Notes under the pieces: generated by a model
Database searches by the model: none
Seen by the model: the letters and a program-made list of their open reading frames with translations, nothing else
Told to the model about the DNA's origin: nothing
In this document: positions 18,387 to 27,519 of the stretch, piece after piece
Layout: each line of letters opens with the position of its first letter
How positions within the stretch are numbered: position 1 is the first letter of the stretch
Position numbers and translations under genes: made by a program
Origin: Belliella baltica DSM 15883
Lineage (GTDB): Bacteria; Bacteroidota; Bacteroidia; Cytophagales; Cyclobacteriaceae
Direction: 5' to 3'
DNA: 64,000 bases
NCBI RefSeq assembly: GCF_000265405.1
Contig: NC_018010.1
Coordinates: forward strand, 124,001-188,000

Positions 18387-20402
18387 ATGAATTACTTCAC
18401 GCTTGCCAATGTAGAGATCCCACTTTTATCAGATATTGTAGTCATTTTCGGTTTGGCTACTTTGGTAATCCTGCTCTTTATGAGATTGAAAATCCCTACT
18501 ATTATTGGGTTTTTATTTACAGGTGCAATTGCAGGTCCCTATGGGCTTTCTTTGGTCAATGCATCTACTGCTGTAGAAGTCCTTTCTGAAATTGGAGTGA
18601 TTCTTTTGCTTTTTGTGATCGGGATGGAGTTTTCATTAAAAAGTCTCCTATCCATCAAAAAAGCTGTCTTCATCGGAGGGTCTTTGCAAGTCGGTTTGAC
18701 AATTGGGATCACAACTTTACTCACATATAGTTTTGGCTTTGATTGGAATGTGGCAGTATTTTTTGGGTTTCTCTTTGCTTTAAGTAGTACTGCCATCGTA
18801 CTCAAGTTGCTTCAAGAATATGGTCAGGTTAATACGATTCCAGGGAGAACTACGCTTGCAATTTTGATCTTTCAAGATGTCATTATTGTACCATTAATGC
18901 TCTTCACCCCCATGCTTGCTGGCGAATCGGATAACGTATTGCTTTCTCTTTTATTTTTAGCTTTGAAGGGAGCTTTGGTGATCTTGCTTACCATAGTCAC
19001 AGCGAAATATATTATTCCACATTTATTATATAGAGTAACCAAAACACGTAGTGAAGAGCTCTTCTTACTGAGCATAATTCTTACATGCTTTGCGGTTGCC
19101 TATGTCACTTCGCTTTTAGGATTATCTCTTGGTTTGGGAGCATTCTTAGCGGGCTTAATTATAAGTGAATCTGATTACAGTCATCATGCCACGGGTAAAA
19201 TACTTCCATTTAGAGAAATATTTCTGAGTTTTTTCTTTGTCTCAGTGGGGATGTTGTTTGACATCTCATTTCTGTACGAGCATCTTCTAATAATATTTGG
19301 ACTTACTGCACTGACTTTTGTAGTGAAATTTGTAGTAGTAGCTATATCCGTGAGAGCCATTGGCCAAGGATTTAAGGAAGCTTTTATGGTAGCATTTTCT
19401 ATTTTCCAAGTTGGGGAGTTTTCTTTGCTTTTGGCTAAAGAGGGATTGAAATATAATTTACTCGATCCTTCTACTTATCAATATTTTTTAGCTATATCCA
19501 TCTTGACAATGACAATCACTCCTTTCGTTTTGAAAAAAAGGGAGACGATCGCCTGTGGAATATTAAATTTACCCTTACCAAGCAGGTTAAATAGAAAATT
19601 TGGGAATGAAAATATTCCAAATGTACTTTTGGAAACCAAGGAGTTAAAAGATCATTTGGTCATAATAGGATATGGGCTTAATGGTAGAAATCTCTCAAAA
19701 GCAGCAAAATCAGCAAATATTCCATATTCCATCATTGAAACTAATCCTGAAACAGTCAAAGAAGAGTCAGTAAAAGGTGAACCAATCATGTTTGGCGATG
19801 CTGCCAATAGTGCCGTTTTAGAACATGTCAATATTCATAAAGCGAGGGTAGCTGTAATTGCAATTTCAAATCCTGAAGCAACCAAAAGAATCATATCAGC
19901 AATTAGATTGATCACCCAAAATCCATACATCATAGTTCGAACAAGGTACTTAGGAGAAATGGAAGCAAACCTCAAACTTGGAGCAAATGAAGTGATTCCT
20001 GAAGAGTTTGAGACATCCATAGAGATCTTTACGAGAGTTTTGGATAAATATTTGGTACCGAAGCATGACATTGATGACTTTACCATAGAAGTCCGATCTC
20101 ATAAGTACGAGATGTTTAGAAATCTTTCCACCGAGATCAATTCTAAGTTTAGGGTTGATTTACCTGATATCAATTTTGTAAGCTTGAAAGTAGAGAAGGA
20201 TTCAGGCGATTTGATAAATAAACCTATGAAAGAAGCAAGAATTCGAGATAACTATGGAGTAAACATCGTAGCAATCAAAAGAAAAAATAAAACAATCTCC
20301 GAAATCACAGGGGATGAAAAATTAAAATTGGGTGATATTATCTATGCCGTCGGCAAACCAGAGGCACTTGAAAAATTCGAAGCTGAAATTGAAGTAGATT
20401 AG
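18387..20402 (+). CDS. CPA2-family monovalent cation:proton antiporter with RCK domains
   Basis: The first ~390 residues are a KefB/YbaL-type antiporter core of roughly 12 helices, with PTIIGFLFTGAIAGPYGL and SSTAIVLKLL. From about 415 comes a TrkA-N/RCK domain with the nucleotide-binding VIIGYGLNGRNLSKAA and a GDA loop (MFGDAANSAVLEHV). From about 580 there is a TrkA-C domain. It likely exchanges K+ or Na+ for protons, gated by a nucleotide bound to RCK. It converges with the patatin gene with a 1 bp gap, so the two 3' ends nearly touch. Confidence 0.92.
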   Translation: MNYFTLANVEIPLLSDIVVIFGLATLVILLFMRLKIPTIIGFLFTGAIAGPYGLSLVNASTAVEVLSEIGVILLLFVIGMEFSLKSLLSIKKAVFIGGSLQVGLTIGITTLLTYSFGFDWNVAVFFGFLFALSSTAIVLKLLQEYGQVNTIPGRTTLAILIFQDVIIVPLMLFTPMLAGESDNVLLSLLFLALKGALVILLTIVTAKYIIPHLLYRVTKTRSEELFLLSIILTCFAVAYVTSLLGLSLGLGAFLAGLIISESDYSHHATGKILPFREIFLSFFFVSVGMLFDISFLYEHLLIIFGLTALTFVVKFVVVAISVRAIGQGFKEAFMVAFSIFQVGEFSLLLAKEGLKYNLLDPSTYQYFLAISILTMTITPFVLKKRETIACGILNLPLPSRLNRKFGNENIPNVLLETKELKDHLVIIGYGLNGRNLSKAAKSANIPYSIIETNPETVKEESVKGEPIMFGDAANSAVLEHVNIHKARVAVIAISNPEATKRIISAIRLITQNPYIIVRTRYLGEMEANLKLGANEVIPEEFETSIEIFTRVLDKYLVPKHDIDDFTIEVRSHKYEMFRNLSTEINSKFRVDLPDINFVSLKVEKDSGDLINKPMKEARIRDNYGVNIVAIKRKNKTISEITGDEKLKLGDIIYAVGKPEALEKFEAEIEVD

Positions 20403-20403
20403 A

Positions 20404-22698
20404 TCAATCTTCCTTTGGTTTGAGAAATTCTATATTTCTTACACTTTGAAGGGCAGCTTGATTTTGAAAACTTTTGATATTATCAATTATTGACACCTTT
20501 TCTCGGGCTGTCAATCTCCAATTGAGAGAAGCTCTTTGAATTTCTTGAGCGGCGGGATTTACGGTACCCACAGAATCTGTCAATCCTCTATCCCTAAGAA
20601 ATTCACTTGTAGAATATTCAAACTCAATCTTCTCAATATCAAACTCCATACTTTCCTTGAACTGATTGTATAAAACCTCATTATTTAGCGTTTGGATATT
20701 ATCCCAATTGATTAAAATATTCTTTAAAGGAATTGACAATTTTTGAAAAATAGTTGGAAGAATTTTTTGATCTATTTCTGTGAATTTTTCTGAATCTCGT
20801 ATGGTAATTAGAGTCACTCCTGATGTATTCTCTTTTATCCAATCTTGAAACACATAAATAAATCTCAAAGCATCTTGAATTCCAAAATTATCAGACAATC
20901 CCGCATCCATTGTTTCCATCTGAGGCAACGATGGTAATTGAATATGTGGAGTAATGAATGGAAATGTTGCTCCCATTCTTAAGGCACTTATAAAACGAAG
21001 ATTGTCAGCATCTTGATCTTTAAAAAACCTCCTAAAATCAATCCCTTGGCTTTTTTCATTAATTCCTTCTGAACGTGAAGCTGATATTCCCATATAAGAC
21101 ATCGAATGCGGAGAGATGTAGAGTTTTCTCCCATCATTGGTAATCAATGGGGTAATTGGAAGCATTGGGATTTTGCTTTCGTACTCCGGTTTTGAATAGG
21201 CCTTGAGAGGCTTATCCATAATTTCTTTGGTGTTGATATTTAATTGATTCTCGAATGCAAAACCTCTATCCTGTAAATATTCCCGACCATTGTATGTGTA
21301 ATATTGATTTCTAATAAATAAATCATTGACCAAAAGTGTAAATATGATTGGATTGAGATTATCTGAGGAAATTTGATGTAAATATTCTTTGTTGAGGTAA
21401 TTTATACCTGGTTCTTCTTGATGTCTCAAATAGAGCTCTCGGAAAAATGCGGCGCCAACAACTCCCCCAGAAGCTCCAGTAATCATTTGAGTATGATTAA
21501 AAACTTTGCCTTGACTCGCTTTCTCTACATGTTGCAATACATTGAGAGTCCAAAGTGCTGCCCTCTGACCACCTCCACTTGTCGTGATAAAGATCATTCT
21601 AGGTACTGTCTTAGATGGAAACTTTGCCTTCCAGTTTTCTAAGATTTGAATGGTATTTGACCTGTCTTTTTCTACACTATCTGGATGCAAAAGATTTTGT
21701 AGATTCTCTAAGTTATAAACAGCTGGTTTAGTGTCATAATTCATACCAAATGCGGTATGCGGACGATTCAACAAAGGAGATTTTGATAGAAAATTAAAAA
21801 GCAACAAGAAAATAATAATCACCGGCGCTAGCCATTCTCGTAACCAAAAAGCCAAAGCTCCAATCAACATCATGATGATAGCAAATAGCAAAGTAGCACT
21901 CATTGCAGCAGGAATCTGTAGGACAGGATATTCTCTAAAAAAACCTAAAAACAATATAAGTAAGATCAAAACTGATTGAATTATTATTAAATTCAGGTGA
22001 TTCTGATCAAAAACCCTTAAAAGCTGATGCCCTTCGAATCTAGCTAAATCAAGCCTGACGGGTTCAAAACCATTTCTTATATCTAAATAGTAAAGAACCT
22101 TGTTCTTAGTCTCTTTACTCTCTTTGATTCTCCTGAGCATATTTGCCCTTGGGATCCTTGTCTTTCGCAGTCTTTTCTCAACAGAATCAGCAAAAATCAC
22201 AAACAAATCCTTGTTCGTAAATGCAAAGTAGCTAAAAATGATCGCATATATTAAAATTGAACCCCCAGTAAACCCTAAAAAATATTCAAAAACCTCAATT
22301 CTATCCTCATGTTCGTTGTCAAGTTGGAAACCTATAAATCTATACAAATAGACGATATAAAATACTAGAGGAATGATGGCATTATTGATGCAATACTGAA
22401 TAAATGGGCGAGGAATAACTGCTAGAAACTTAAACTTTGCGCCATCCAAAATATAGGTTGTCATATGAAAAGCCATGGTAAATACACCAAAGGCTACACC
22501 CATCAAAAAAAATCCTTTCCAAGAAACTTCATTTAGGTATTCTGGATCTAGAAACAAGAAGGGAATCCCTAAGACAGTGCCAAATTTTTCCAAAATGATC
22601 AATAATAAGATTGCCCATAGCAAAAGAAGCGGGATATTTTTCTTCAAATGAAGAAAGAAAAGTTGAATAGGAAAACTATAATATATATTATTCCACAT
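20404..22698 (-). CDS. Membrane-anchored patatin-like phospholipase
   Basis: The N-terminal ~330 residues contain about eight hydrophobic helices. The C-terminal half is a patatin domain with an oxyanion glycine run (TTSGGGQRAALW), the nucleophile elbow ITGASGGVVGAAFF (GxSxG), and the catalytic Asp in METMDAGLSDNFGIQDA. Serine/aspartate dyad lipid acyl hydrolase activity is expected, facing either membrane side. The start was moved to the Met at 22698, just before the first helix; the longest frame begins at 22725. Fusion of a large membrane region to patatin recurs in Bacteroidota, but its substrate is unknown. Confidence 0.85.
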   Translation of the reverse strand: MWNNIYYSFPIQLFFLHLKKNIPLLLLWAILLLIILEKFGTVLGIPFLFLDPEYLNEVSWKGFFLMGVAFGVFTMAFHMTTYILDGAKFKFLAVIPRPFIQYCINNAIIPLVFYIVYLYRFIGFQLDNEHEDRIEVFEYFLGFTGGSILIYAIIFSYFAFTNKDLFVIFADSVEKRLRKTRIPRANMLRRIKESKETKNKVLYYLDIRNGFEPVRLDLARFEGHQLLRVFDQNHLNLIIIQSVLILLILFLGFFREYPVLQIPAAMSATLLFAIIMMLIGALAFWLREWLAPVIIIFLLLFNFLSKSPLLNRPHTAFGMNYDTKPAVYNLENLQNLLHPDSVEKDRSNTIQILENWKAKFPSKTVPRMIFITTSGGGQRAALWTLNVLQHVEKASQGKVFNHTQMITGASGGVVGAAFFRELYLRHQEEPGINYLNKEYLHQISSDNLNPIIFTLLVNDLFIRNQYYTYNGREYLQDRGFAFENQLNINTKEIMDKPLKAYSKPEYESKIPMLPITPLITNDGRKLYISPHSMSYMGISASRSEGINEKSQGIDFRRFFKDQDADNLRFISALRMGATFPFITPHIQLPSLPQMETMDAGLSDNFGIQDALRFIYVFQDWIKENTSGVTLITIRDSEKFTEIDQKILPTIFQKLSIPLKNILINWDNIQTLNNEVLYNQFKESMEFDIEKIEFEYSTSEFLRDRGLTDSVGTVNPAAQEIQRASLNWRLTAREKVSIIDNIKSFQNQAALQSVRNIEFLKPKED

Positions 22699-22885
22699 AA
22701 GCTGAATTTCAAAAGTAATATACACTTATTTTTTATAGAGAATCAAGCTCTATCGTAATTTGGGCAACTTTACGCAATCTATCATCAAGTTTTAGCATTT
22801 AAAAAAAGGAAATCAGAATTCCAGCAATTGATTGTGGCTTATGCCAATTAACCTTACCTTCGCAAACAAAATAAAAATTGAAAAT

Positions 22886-23491
22886 ATGAGAGTTTGGTTC
22901 TTGTGTAAGGTAAAGTACGCCAAAGAAAATGAAGAAGGTTTACTTAAAAATGTATCAGAGCAATATTTAGTAGATGCTGTTTCATTTACAGAAGCCGAGG
23001 CTAGAATATATGATATGCTAGGTTCTGTAATTCGAGGTGATTTTCAAGTGACCAATATCAGTAAAAGTAATATTGTGGATGTTTTCTTTTATGAAGATAT
23101 TGACATTTGGCATAAATGTAAAATCACATACATAGTGACGGATGCTGATAGTGGGAAAGAGAAAAAAGTAACCCAATTCATGCTTGTGACGGCGCACGAT
23201 GTGAAAGAAGCTTACGAAAGAATATTTGAGAGTTTGAACAATATGCTTGTGACTTTCAGGGTACCAGAAGTCACAGAAAGTCCAATTGTGGAAATCTTTC
23301 CTTATGAAAAAGATGATGAAGAATTACTCCCTCAACCAGGAGCAAACTTAAAACCACTCAGTGAAGTAAAAGCAGAACAAGAAAGACGTGAAGAACTGAG
23401 AAATGTAAATAAACCTCTGGAAGAGCATACTTTCGATGAAAACCAAGAAGAAATAGAACTTAAACAATATGAAGAAAACAGGGACGAATAG
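22886..23491 (+). CDS. DUF4494 protein
   Basis: The protein begins MRVWFLCKVKYAKENEEGLLKNVSEQYLVDAVSFTEAEARI, which is the DUF4494 pattern (short strands, then a helix). The C-terminal third is Glu/Lys-rich and probably disordered. The function of the family is unknown. The longest frame starts at 22832, but homologues begin at MRxWxLxKxKY, so I chose 22886. The gene converges with an HD-domain gene, and a bidirectional hairpin overlaps its stop. Confidence 0.8.
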   Translation: MRVWFLCKVKYAKENEEGLLKNVSEQYLVDAVSFTEAEARIYDMLGSVIRGDFQVTNISKSNIVDVFFYEDIDIWHKCKITYIVTDADSGKEKKVTQFMLVTAHDVKEAYERIFESLNNMLVTFRVPEVTESPIVEIFPYEKDDEELLPQPGANLKPLSEVKAEQERREELRNVNKPLEEHTFDENQEEIELKQYEENRDE

Positions 23492-23498
23492 TCCCTGT
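23478..23498. terminator. Bidirectional hairpin terminator
   Basis: ACAGGGAC (23478-23485), five-base loop, GTCCCTGT (23491-23498), followed by seven T on the plus strand and a T-rich tract on the minus strand. It overlaps the stop codon of the DUF4494 gene and serves both convergent genes. Confidence 0.85.
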
Positions 23499-23502
23499 TT
23501 TT

Positions 23503-24102
23503 TTATCCTCTTAGCTGATTTTCAATTACGAATTGTATCAATTCTTCTACTGAAATCCCAGATCTTTCGGATGCATCAGAAATATCATCCCTACTCACTT
23601 GCGCTGCAAAGCTTTTGTCTTTCAACCGCTTTTTGACGCCTTTGATTTCCATCCCTTCATACCCCTGTGGCCTCATCAGCGAGTAAGCATGGATAAAGCC
23701 AGATAATTCATCAAAAGCATAAAGCATTTTATCCATCTCTGAATCAGGGTTTACACCAAAATACCGAGGCCCATGACTTGCTATAGCTTTTATAATTCTT
23801 GGATCAATTTTCCTGAACTCCAATTCTTCTATTATCTTTTTACAATGTTCATCAGGCCATTGATCCCAATCAGCATCATGAAGTAATCCAGCCAAATGCC
23901 ACATGTGTTGTTGTCCTTTATCATAATTCTTGAGCTCAGCAAAGCGCTTCATCAAATGTCCAACTTGTTTCATATGAAAAAGCAGCTTTTCATTTTTTAC
24001 CCAATCAGTCAACAATTCATTGGCTTCTGATAAAGATAAAACGTTTCCTAAATTTTCAGGAGAACCAAATTCTATTCTGTTAAGAGGATGAGTCAATTCC
24101 AT
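23503..24102 (-). CDS. HD-domain protein (HDIG-type)
   Basis: The metal-binding HD pair is in HLAGLLHDADWDQWP (about residues 70-85), with His upstream (FHMKQVGHLMKRF) and downstream (ASHGPRYFG, then DELSGFIHAYSL), the layout of small HD hydrolases. Members act on nucleotides or phosphate esters; the substrate is unassigned. Its 199 residues and the GFIHAYSLMRP ending are typical of the stand-alone metal-dependent phosphohydrolases found across bacteria. Confidence 0.85.
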   Translation of the reverse strand: MELTHPLNRIEFGSPENLGNVLSLSEANELLTDWVKNEKLLFHMKQVGHLMKRFAELKNYDKGQQHMWHLAGLLHDADWDQWPDEHCKKIIEELEFRKIDPRIIKAIASHGPRYFGVNPDSEMDKMLYAFDELSGFIHAYSLMRPQGYEGMEIKGVKKRLKDKSFAAQVSRDDISDASERSGISVEELIQFVIENQLRG

Positions 24103-24208
24103 ATTGAAATTATTATATTAATTATTTTCAAATTCATTTAAATGCATTTCAAATAAATATTTTTGCTTTTTGTTTAAATCTTATTAATTTAAGTATTATT
24201 TTCGAAAC

Positions 24209-25246
24209 ATGAAGACCACAAAAGATATGATTGGATATAACAAATCTTCAATATTGACTTCCAATTATTTTTATTTCATAAGCCTTGATTCGGGTAATAG
24301 GGTTTTGGAAACTAATTCCAAATTCCATAGCCAATTGTCAATATTTGAAAATTCGCTAATTGGACAGGTTTTTGGTGAAATTTTGTTTCCCAATGATTTT
24401 CTAAATTATCAAAGATTATTGAGTAAAACATTAGAAAAAGGAGAAAGAAATTTTAAAATGGATCTTAGAAAAATCAATGAAGATGGATCGGACTTTCATT
24501 GGACGCGTTGGGAATTTTCAATTGATAGAGGAATTGATCAAGAATTCACAATAAATGGTATTGGACATGATATTTTAAAAAATAATGAAAAAACAATAGA
24601 ATTCCCTGATTTCATTTATGAACATCAAATCAAAAATGAAATCATGGAGGGCCTATTTGAAGATAACTTAATTGGGTTTTGGATTTGGGATATCGAGAAT
24701 GACACTGATATTCTCAGTGTTTCCTTGAGAACAATGCTTGGATACGATTATGAAATCAAGAGAAAAAATGAGGTGAAATGGAAGAAACATATTCATCAAC
24801 AAGATTTTCAAAAAGTACTTTTACAGCTTAATGATCATTTTTCAAGTTTTGGAAAAATCCCATTTCATAGTGAAATGAGAGTTAGAACACTTACAGGCAA
24901 AGAAATCTGGACGATTTGTTATGGCAAAGTCATCAAATGGAGCAATGAAGGAAAAGCTTCTAGCATGGTTGGTTGCTTTTTTGATGTTTCAGAAAAGAAA
25001 AAATCAGAAGGTATTTTGGAAAAACAAAACCAATTTTTAAAAACACTTACATTCAATCAATCCCATTTGATGCGATCAAAACTTGCTAATATTATGGGAA
25101 TATTAGAAGTCATACAACCAAAACAAAATCCTGAAGAAGTACCCGAATTAATTGCATTAATTAAGGAGGAAGCTTTCAAGTTAGATATAGCCCTTCAAGA
25201 AAGCATTCACTCCTCTAGTGCCTTTAATTCAGATAAATCAGATTAA
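24209..25246 (+). CDS. PAS-domain protein ending in a DHp-like helix, no ATPase domain
   Basis: Two PAS domains are visible (about residues 15-120 and 145-275; the second contains GFWIWDIENDTDILSVSLRTMLGYD and then the PAC-like GCFFDVSEKKKSE). A helix follows at about 285-325, LTFNQSHLMRSKLANIMGIL, which looks like the phospho-acceptor helix of a histidine kinase, with a His in place. The protein then stops, with no HATPase domain downstream. It may serve as a phospho-receiver or scaffold for a separate kinase. The 3' end overlaps the convergent DUF2911 gene by 4 bp. Confidence 0.75.
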   Translation: MKTTKDMIGYNKSSILTSNYFYFISLDSGNRVLETNSKFHSQLSIFENSLIGQVFGEILFPNDFLNYQRLLSKTLEKGERNFKMDLRKINEDGSDFHWTRWEFSIDRGIDQEFTINGIGHDILKNNEKTIEFPDFIYEHQIKNEIMEGLFEDNLIGFWIWDIENDTDILSVSLRTMLGYDYEIKRKNEVKWKKHIHQQDFQKVLLQLNDHFSSFGKIPFHSEMRVRTLTGKEIWTICYGKVIKWSNEGKASSMVGCFFDVSEKKKSEGILEKQNQFLKTLTFNQSHLMRSKLANIMGILEVIQPKQNPEEVPELIALIKEEAFKLDIALQESIHSSSAFNSDKSD

Positions 25247-25836
25247 TTTTTGGTTTCTAGGTTTAAAACAAAGCCCTTGTTTTCCCAACTAAATTTCAAT
25301 TCTCCTTTTTTTGAACTTGATTGGATCACGTCAAATCTCAATTGTTCAACCATTTCTTCTGGTTGGATATTTTCAGTCTCAAACCTTATCACATCCAATG
25401 ATTCATCATAATCATCAGCTAGATGTTGGTCATAATTTGAATTCAAGATAACAGTCCAGCCAGTTTCCATTGGTATTGTAAATAGCGCATATTTTCCAGC
25501 TGAAACCAATTCTCCCTCAATAATCAAATCTTCATTGAAAGAAATATTGGTGGCTGAATGTGCTCCCGTAACCCAAACCTCATTTAAAGCCACTAAGCCT
25601 CCAAATACTTGCCGTCCTCTAACACTCGGAGCAGAATAGTCCAAATGAACGTGATTAGAACCGATATTAGCCATAGCCGAAGTCCTAGGACTCTTAGAGG
25701 TAGCTGGTTCTGATGTTGCTGCATGGTCATGATGTGCGTGTCCATTTGAATCCTCTACTTTCCCCTCTTCTTTATTTGAAGAACAAGAAAGGATGATGAA
25801 TGAGAAAAGGATGACTAGATATTGGTTGGTTTTCAT
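25243..25836 (-). CDS. DUF2911 lipoprotein
   Basis: Starting at the Met at 25836 gives a lipoprotein signal peptide (MKTNQYLVILFSFIILSCSS) with Cys at 17. This is preferred over the longest frame (25980), whose extra residues are unrelated. A His-rich linker (HAHHDHAA) follows, then the DUF2911 domain with VWVTGAHSATNISFNEDLIIEGELVSAGKYALFTIP. The family is common in Bacteroidota, is of unknown function and is probably periplasmic. Its leader contains three imperfect copies of an AT-rich motif. Confidence 0.85.
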   Translation of the reverse strand: MKTNQYLVILFSFIILSCSSNKEEGKVEDSNGHAHHDHAATSEPATSKSPRTSAMANIGSNHVHLDYSAPSVRGRQVFGGLVALNEVWVTGAHSATNISFNEDLIIEGELVSAGKYALFTIPMETGWTVILNSNYDQHLADDYDESLDVIRFETENIQPEEMVEQLRFDVIQSSSKKGELKFSWENKGFVLNLETKN

Positions 25837-25867
25837 ATTTTTAAGTTTGATTGTGTACTTTTTATAT

Positions 25868-25965
25868 AATATACTTCGTGAAATAAGATTAATATATACC
25901 TTCGGAGAAATAAGGGAAGTGAAATAAAGTTGAATTATACTTCGTAAAATATAATTGAAATATGT
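25868..25965. repeat. Three imperfect short repeats in the leader of the DUF2911 gene
   Basis: Variants of ATACTTCGTGAAATAA recur three times: TATACTTCGTGAAATAAG near 25870, TATACCTTCGGAGAAATAAG near 25895, and TATACTTCGTAAAATATAA near 25937. They lie directly upstream of the chosen start. They could be operator sites, but nothing shows a binding protein. Confidence 0.4.
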
Positions 25966-25980
25966 ATCGGGATAATTCAA

Positions 25981-26228
25981 ACTCTTAACTGAGTTTAGCG
26001 ATTAAATCCCTTAAATAGGACAAAGGGAAATCATCGAAATCTAAGCTTTGACCTAACCTACTTGAAATTTATTGATATTTTAACGAAGGATCAAATCGCA
26101 AATAAGAAGATAAGAGCTGAATTGGAAACTTCAAATTGCTTCTTTCAAAACTTAAAAGTTTACACTTTTGGAAATGAATACTCCAATTTTGATCCCTTAT
26201 GCATTATGTTAATGCAACAAGAAGAGTA
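25981..26228. other. Short gap, no clear gene
   Basis: The gap contains a small inverted repeat AAACTC-TTAACT-GAGTTT at 25979-25996 and an open frame on the plus strand (26062-26247, TTG start, 61 residues) with no recognisable family and no convincing initiation context. I do not call it a gene. Confidence 0.4.
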
Positions 26229-26609
26229 TCAAATCAAAAAAGCTTGACAAAAAATATAAATCGAGGCGTTGTGAAATTTTGGAGGTGAAGAGTCAGCAAA
26301 AGCTGTTTGATCAGCTATTGCAATTTCGTAGGTTGATATTTCAGTCTGGAAATTCGGAAATACAAAATCAATACCTAAAGCATGAAAATCTAAAATATCA
26401 GAAATCTGTTGATCAGTATTTGGAAGTTCTAAACTTGAAACATCACCACAACAACCTTGCATTGGTTCAGGAGATTCACAACAGGTTTTATATTCCGCAA
26501 AAACATTTACTCTTTGGAAGTCGTCACCTCAAAAATGCATTGAATAGCTCAGCCCTGCGTTGAAAAACACATAGAAAACTAAGAGTGATATTTTGATAAA
26601 TGATTTCAC
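26229..26609 (-). pseudogene. HYC_CC_PP-type small protein with an in-frame TGA at the conserved Cys
   Basis: Reading the minus strand from the GTG at 26609 gives a signal peptide (MKSFIKISLLVFYVFFNAGL), then SMHF, a TGA at codon 27 (26531-26529), then GDDFQRVNVFAEYKTCCESP, QGCC, a long stretch, SSPPKFHNAS and a terminal QAFLI. That order, His-aromatic-Cys, CC pairs, PP and a final FLI, matches the Bacteroidota HYC_CC_PP family as I know it. The TGA sits exactly where the family has Cys. The frame after the stop is 100 codons long and keeps the family pattern, so this is either a recent nonsense mutation or, less likely, recoding. The initiation codon and family are by-eye calls. Confidence 0.6.
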
Positions 26610-26899
26610 AAAGGGTATTTACGCTTCAAATATAGGAAGGTTTTGATTTGTAAATGTATAGAATTTTTGTTGGAGTTTATAATCATCCAAGTTTTGTGAA
26701 AACTTACTATTCAAAAAAATGCAAGTCAATTAATATCCCCACTTACTTTTTGAAGGATTAATTGATCATATTATCAACAAAAAAATCATTTGTTTTTCAA
26801 ATCAAAAAATAGAAAATAAAAATGAAATGGAGAATTGATAATTTTCTAGATCTTTTCCTAGATTTAAAATCTGAACCAATCTAAAAACTCTTTTAAGCA
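26610..26899. other. Intergenic AT-rich stretch
   Basis: No gene, hairpin or repeat that I can support. It contains the leader of the secreted NTF2-like gene and the upstream region of the minus-strand HYC_CC_PP-type gene. Confidence 0.4.
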
Positions 26900-27424
26900 A
26901 TGAGACTAACTTTACATCTATTGTCAATACTTATAATAAGCTTTTCAACAAATCTACTAGGCTATAGCCAAACTGAACAAGGAGCCCTTGATGCTACAGA
27001 AGCATATTTTACTGCCAAAATGTGTGATGATTATGAAACTCTCCTGAATTTGACTTTACCAGACTTGATTGAGCAAGCTGGAGGGAGAGAAAGTATGAAG
27101 GCTACACTTTCAAAAATTCATGACAATCAAAGAGCAAAAGGTATCGTCCTTCAGGGATATAAAATCAAACAAGATATTGAGCAAGCGAAAACCAAACTAG
27201 AAACTCACGTTTTGATTCCAATAGTCACCATAAGCAAAGTACCTGGAGGAACGGTGACTACAGAAGGGCATTTGATCGCGGTAGGATCTGATGAAAATTC
27301 AAAATGGCATATTGTAGAAACTTCTTCTCTCAACGAATTTAACATCCATAAAGTAATCGCAAATTGGGATAATACGATCGTTCTTCCTTATAAAAAAGCG
27401 CCTGTTTTTAAAGAGGACAAATGA
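26900..27424 (+). CDS. Secreted NTF2-like protein
   Basis: An N-terminal signal peptide (MRLTLHLLSILIISFSTNLL, cleavage near GYSQ) is followed by a compact alpha+beta domain starting with the helix GALDATEAYFTAKMCDDYETLLNLT and strands ending VEGHLIAVGSDENSKWHIVET. This is the pattern of NTF2-like/DUF4440 relatives. No catalytic residues can be named. It stands alone between two stretches of non-coding DNA and converges with the LysR gene. Confidence 0.6.
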   Translation: MRLTLHLLSILIISFSTNLLGYSQTEQGALDATEAYFTAKMCDDYETLLNLTLPDLIEQAGGRESMKATLSKIHDNQRAKGIVLQGYKIKQDIEQAKTKLETHVLIPIVTISKVPGGTVTTEGHLIAVGSDENSKWHIVETSSLNEFNIHKVIANWDNTIVLPYKKAPVFKEDK

Positions 27425-27519
27425 TTATCAGAAATGACATCTGTCACCGAATTGTTCTAAATAGCATTATCCACATGATCACAGGTGACAAGTATGCAGA
27501 TTGGTATCATAGGGAATAG

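Noticed and set aside
26062..26247. A 61-codon frame with a TTG start
   Set aside because: No recognisable domain, no ribosome-binding hint, and a weak start codon.
26489..26529. SECIS-like stem-loop after the TGA in the HYC_CC_PP-type gene
   Set aside because: No convincing stem with a loop is visible in the 40 bases downstream of the TGA on the minus strand, so recoding remains only a possibility.
26279..26563. A 94-codon plus-strand frame opposite the HYC_CC_PP-type gene
   Set aside because: It has no signal peptide or motif and lies opposite a better-supported minus-strand gene, so it is probably a shadow frame.
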